Source: Bacteroidota bacterium
GTDB taxonomy: Bacteria; Bacteroidota; Ignavibacteria; Palsa-1295
NCBI GenBank assembly: GCA_025363505.1
Contig: JANYDV010000306.1
Coordinates: 1 to 7,783, forward strand
DNA: 7,783 nt
Direction: 5' to 3'
The notes below the pieces were generated by a model, which was not told where the DNA came from, did no database searches, and saw nothing but the letters and a program-made list of their open reading frames with translations. The stretch's first letter is position 1; each line of letters begins with the position of its first letter. A program made the translations under genes and the position numbers. Below, piece after piece: positions 6,045 through 7,783 of this stretch.

Positions 6045-7783
6045 ATGATACCTCTTCATATTCGCATTACGATTTTTTTTCTCTGCATCGTTGCTATACA
6101 TAGTGGCAATGTATGCGCACAACCAATTCCGACCTACGGAACACATTTTACATTTGCTATCCCTGAAGGACCTGATAATCTGATCGATCCGTTTGGTCCG
6201 GCAGATTCATCACAAATATATTTATATATTATTACTTCCGGCTGTGGTACCGGGAAGATTACATCACCCTCCGGTTATTCAACTACTTTTTCCTTTACTT
6301 CAAAAGATGTTACGACAATCAGGCTACCGTATTCTCTAATACTCCTCAATGATCTGGGTAAACAACCCAAAGGGATACTCATCGAAACAACTGAGCCTGT
6401 TCAAGTTATTTTTCATGATTTTTTTGCCTCTGCCGGTGAGATGACGCAGATATACCCTGATGATGCACTCGATACATCATACCGTATCGCAACTTGGGGG
6501 ATTTATAACGATCCCACCGAAAACAATAAAACAGAATTTGTGATTACTGCTCCGTATGACAACACGATTGTCACCATAGAGCCGGCGGTGAGACCAGTTG
6601 GAGCAGTCAATAATAATACTGTCACGACCACACTTAATAAAGGTGAGTGTTACATTGTAAAAGCCGATAGCAACGGCATTCCTTCGGGGACATCGTTGTC
6701 GGGTTCACTGGTACGATCAACAAAACCTGTTAGTGTGATTTCAGGATTAACCTGTGGCTACGTTCCGTTAGGCACCGAAGCGTGTAACGAGCTGTTAAAT
6801 ATGGAGTTGCCTCGACGTTTGACCGATACTATTTTTTACACAGCACCCTTCAGCGATTACCCTGCATACGGATTAATGTTTGTTTCTGATGTCGCCGATT
6901 TTTTTGCTATTTCGGGAGGCGGACTTACTTATCAATCGTCAAACGGGGTTATTGAAATTCCTTTTGTCAATCGTCAAGAAGTGTTTACTGTCACAGCACC
7001 GGCGCATTGCTATCAATTTTCACTCGGTTTTGAACTCAACCGTATATCGGCACTCAGTGACCCCTCGATGATCACGGTGATGCCTCGCTCACAATTTTTA
7101 GATTCGCTTGAGTGGTTCGTACCGAATTTCCAAGGATCATTCGGACAACCCTTTCCAAATTTTGTTACGATCATCTACCCCACAACTGCCGAAGCCCAAT
7201 TAGAACTTGATGGATTGCCTGCAAAGACACAGGCTACACCACTACCGATATTCGGAACAACATACTCATTTATTAACGTCCAAATTCCGGGTGGTATTCA
7301 TCATATCAAATCATCTGAGCCGGTCTTTGCATTTGCCTCAGGTTTTAGTGTAGCAGATGCCTATTCATATAATATCGGTCAGACGATGCCGGTTGTTTGT
7401 GATTCTTTACTTTCCACTTTTACCGTTGATACGACCGAGGCAAAAACTTGTCATGATTTTACGGTTGCTGTTCATTTGAAAAAAAGTATTTGCGACGACC
7501 TTACCTTTGTTCATATCGAGCTTCCCTTTGATACTACATTATTCTCGTTGTTAGGTATCGATGCAGGTCCGGTAGCGCAGGTAAATATTATGACCATCGA
7601 TACCTCAATTGCGGGGATGATTTCGATTGATGTGATCGGTGCACCAACATTGGATGGCGATACGATCTGCCTGTTTCACTTTTATGCAGGTCCGACTGCC
7701 TCAAAATCATTACTCACACTTCAAGGTTCGATTGCACGTCGTAAACCAAGTTGCACGAATTTGCAAGAACTACGCACACTTAC
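6045..7783 (+). CDS. secreted protein with IgGFc-binding-like N-terminal region and cohesin/Ig-like domain (3' end cut by window edge)
   Basis: The frame opens at the ATG at 6045, directly after an in-frame TAG (6042-6044), and stays open for 579 codons to the right edge. Residues 1-25 are a signal peptide (hydrophobic IFFLCIVAI, cleavage likely after VCA), and the VC is not a good lipobox. Residues about 30-445 resemble the N-terminal domain of IgGFc-binding proteins. GTHFTFAIPEG (32-42) takes the place of the usual GKxFWVAFP opening. TEFVITAPYDNTIVTIEP corresponds to the 'A.dNTtVtI.p' strand. LNKGECYIVKAD is followed by LSGSLVRSTKPVSVISG and a Cys pair (C237, C247) around GYVPLGTEAC, then NELLNMELP. 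Residues about 453-570 form a sandwich like cohesin or Ig-like folds (FTVAVHLKKSICDDLTFVHIELPFDTT, then DTICLFHFYAG). It is probably a surface adhesion protein, and a T9SS sorting domain may follow beyond the edge. No Shine-Dalgarno is seen. Confidence 0.88.
   Translation, partial: MIPLHIRITIFFLCIVAIHSGNVCAQPIPTYGTHFTFAIPEGPDNLIDPFGPADSSQIYLYIITSGCGTGKITSPSGYSTTFSFTSKDVTTIRLPYSLILLNDLGKQPKGILIETTEPVQVIFHDFFASAGEMTQIYPDDALDTSYRIATWGIYNDPTENNKTEFVITAPYDNTIVTIEPAVRPVGAVNNNTVTTTLNKGECYIVKADSNGIPSGTSLSGSLVRSTKPVSVISGLTCGYVPLGTEACNELLNMELPRRLTDTIFYTAPFSDYPAYGLMFVSDVADFFAISGGGLTYQSSNGVIEIPFVNRQEVFTVTAPAHCYQFSLGFELNRISALSDPSMITVMPRSQFLDSLEWFVPNFQGSFGQPFPNFVTIIYPTTAEAQLELDGLPAKTQATPLPIFGTTYSFINVQIPGGIHHIKSSEPVFAFASGFSVADAYSYNIGQTMPVVCDSLLSTFTVDTTEAKTCHDFTVAVHLKKSICDDLTFVHIELPFDTTLFSLLGIDAGPVAQVNIMTIDTSIAGMISIDVIGAPTLDGDTICLFHFYAGPTASKSLLTLQGSIARRKPSCTNLQELRTL

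Noticed and set aside
5852..6103. Plus-strand open frame of 83 codons spanning the end of the T9SS gene and the terminator
   Set aside because: It runs out of frame through the sorting domain, the terminator hairpin and the start of the next gene. Its translation has no recognisable domain or signal.
5880..6146. Minus-strand open frame of 88 codons across the same junction
   Set aside because: It is antisense to the sorting domain and the terminator, and part of its length comes from reading the A/T runs of the hairpin. No protein-like features.
6880..7071. Plus-strand 63-codon frame in the right-edge region
   Set aside because: It is an out-of-frame piece of the long open frame that starts at 6045 and continues to the window edge.
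1..7783. CRISPR array, insertion sequence, tRNA or rRNA gene
   Set aside because: Reading both strands, I found no regularly spaced repeats, no transposase or terminal inverted repeats, and no cloverleaf or rRNA-like stretch.

Overview
The window looks like a chromosomal segment from a member of the Bacteroidota/Chlorobiota superphylum. The best single clue is the C-terminus of the large secreted protein (2737-5943), which has the layout of a type IX secretion (T9SS type A) sorting domain. No start codon here has a recognisable Shine-Dalgarno sequence, which is also usual in that group. The long tandem beta-sandwich surface proteins and moderate GC would suit an Ignavibacteria/Kapabacteria-like lineage, but that finer placement is inference only. 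There is no sign of a mobile element, tRNA, rRNA or CRISPR array.

Layout. Positions 1-258 (+) hold the end of an AraC/GlxA-type regulator, cut by the left edge. Converging on it is a minus-strand block of three genes, read from right to left. These are a 375-aa von Willebrand A (vWA) protein with an intact metal site (1483-2610), a 227-aa unrecognised protein that looks like a coiled coil plus basic linker plus winged helix (693-1376), and a small MmcQ/YjbR-family protein (329-649). They may form one transcription unit, although a 106-bp AT-rich gap separates the vWA gene from the next.

A 126-bp divergent region (2611-2736) separates this block from two plus-strand genes for exported proteins. 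It contains a perfect 13-bp dyad built around a TATAAT box. The first exported protein is a 1068-aa multidomain T9SS cargo, and a very strong intrinsic terminator (5962-5998) follows it. The second gene starts at 6045 and runs off the right edge (at least 579 aa). It has a signal peptide, a region resembling the IgGFc-binding-protein N-terminal domain, and a cohesin/Ig-like sandwich.

How they fit together. The right half is a cell-surface or extracellular adhesion locus, with two large secreted beta-rich proteins in series but probably separately transcribed. The left half is cytoplasmic and probably regulatory or chaperone-like. No sequence evidence links the two halves beyond the shared divergent promoter region. 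I see no clear new defence or enzymatic system. The least explained items are the 227-aa putative DNA-binding protein and the domain combination of the right-edge protein.
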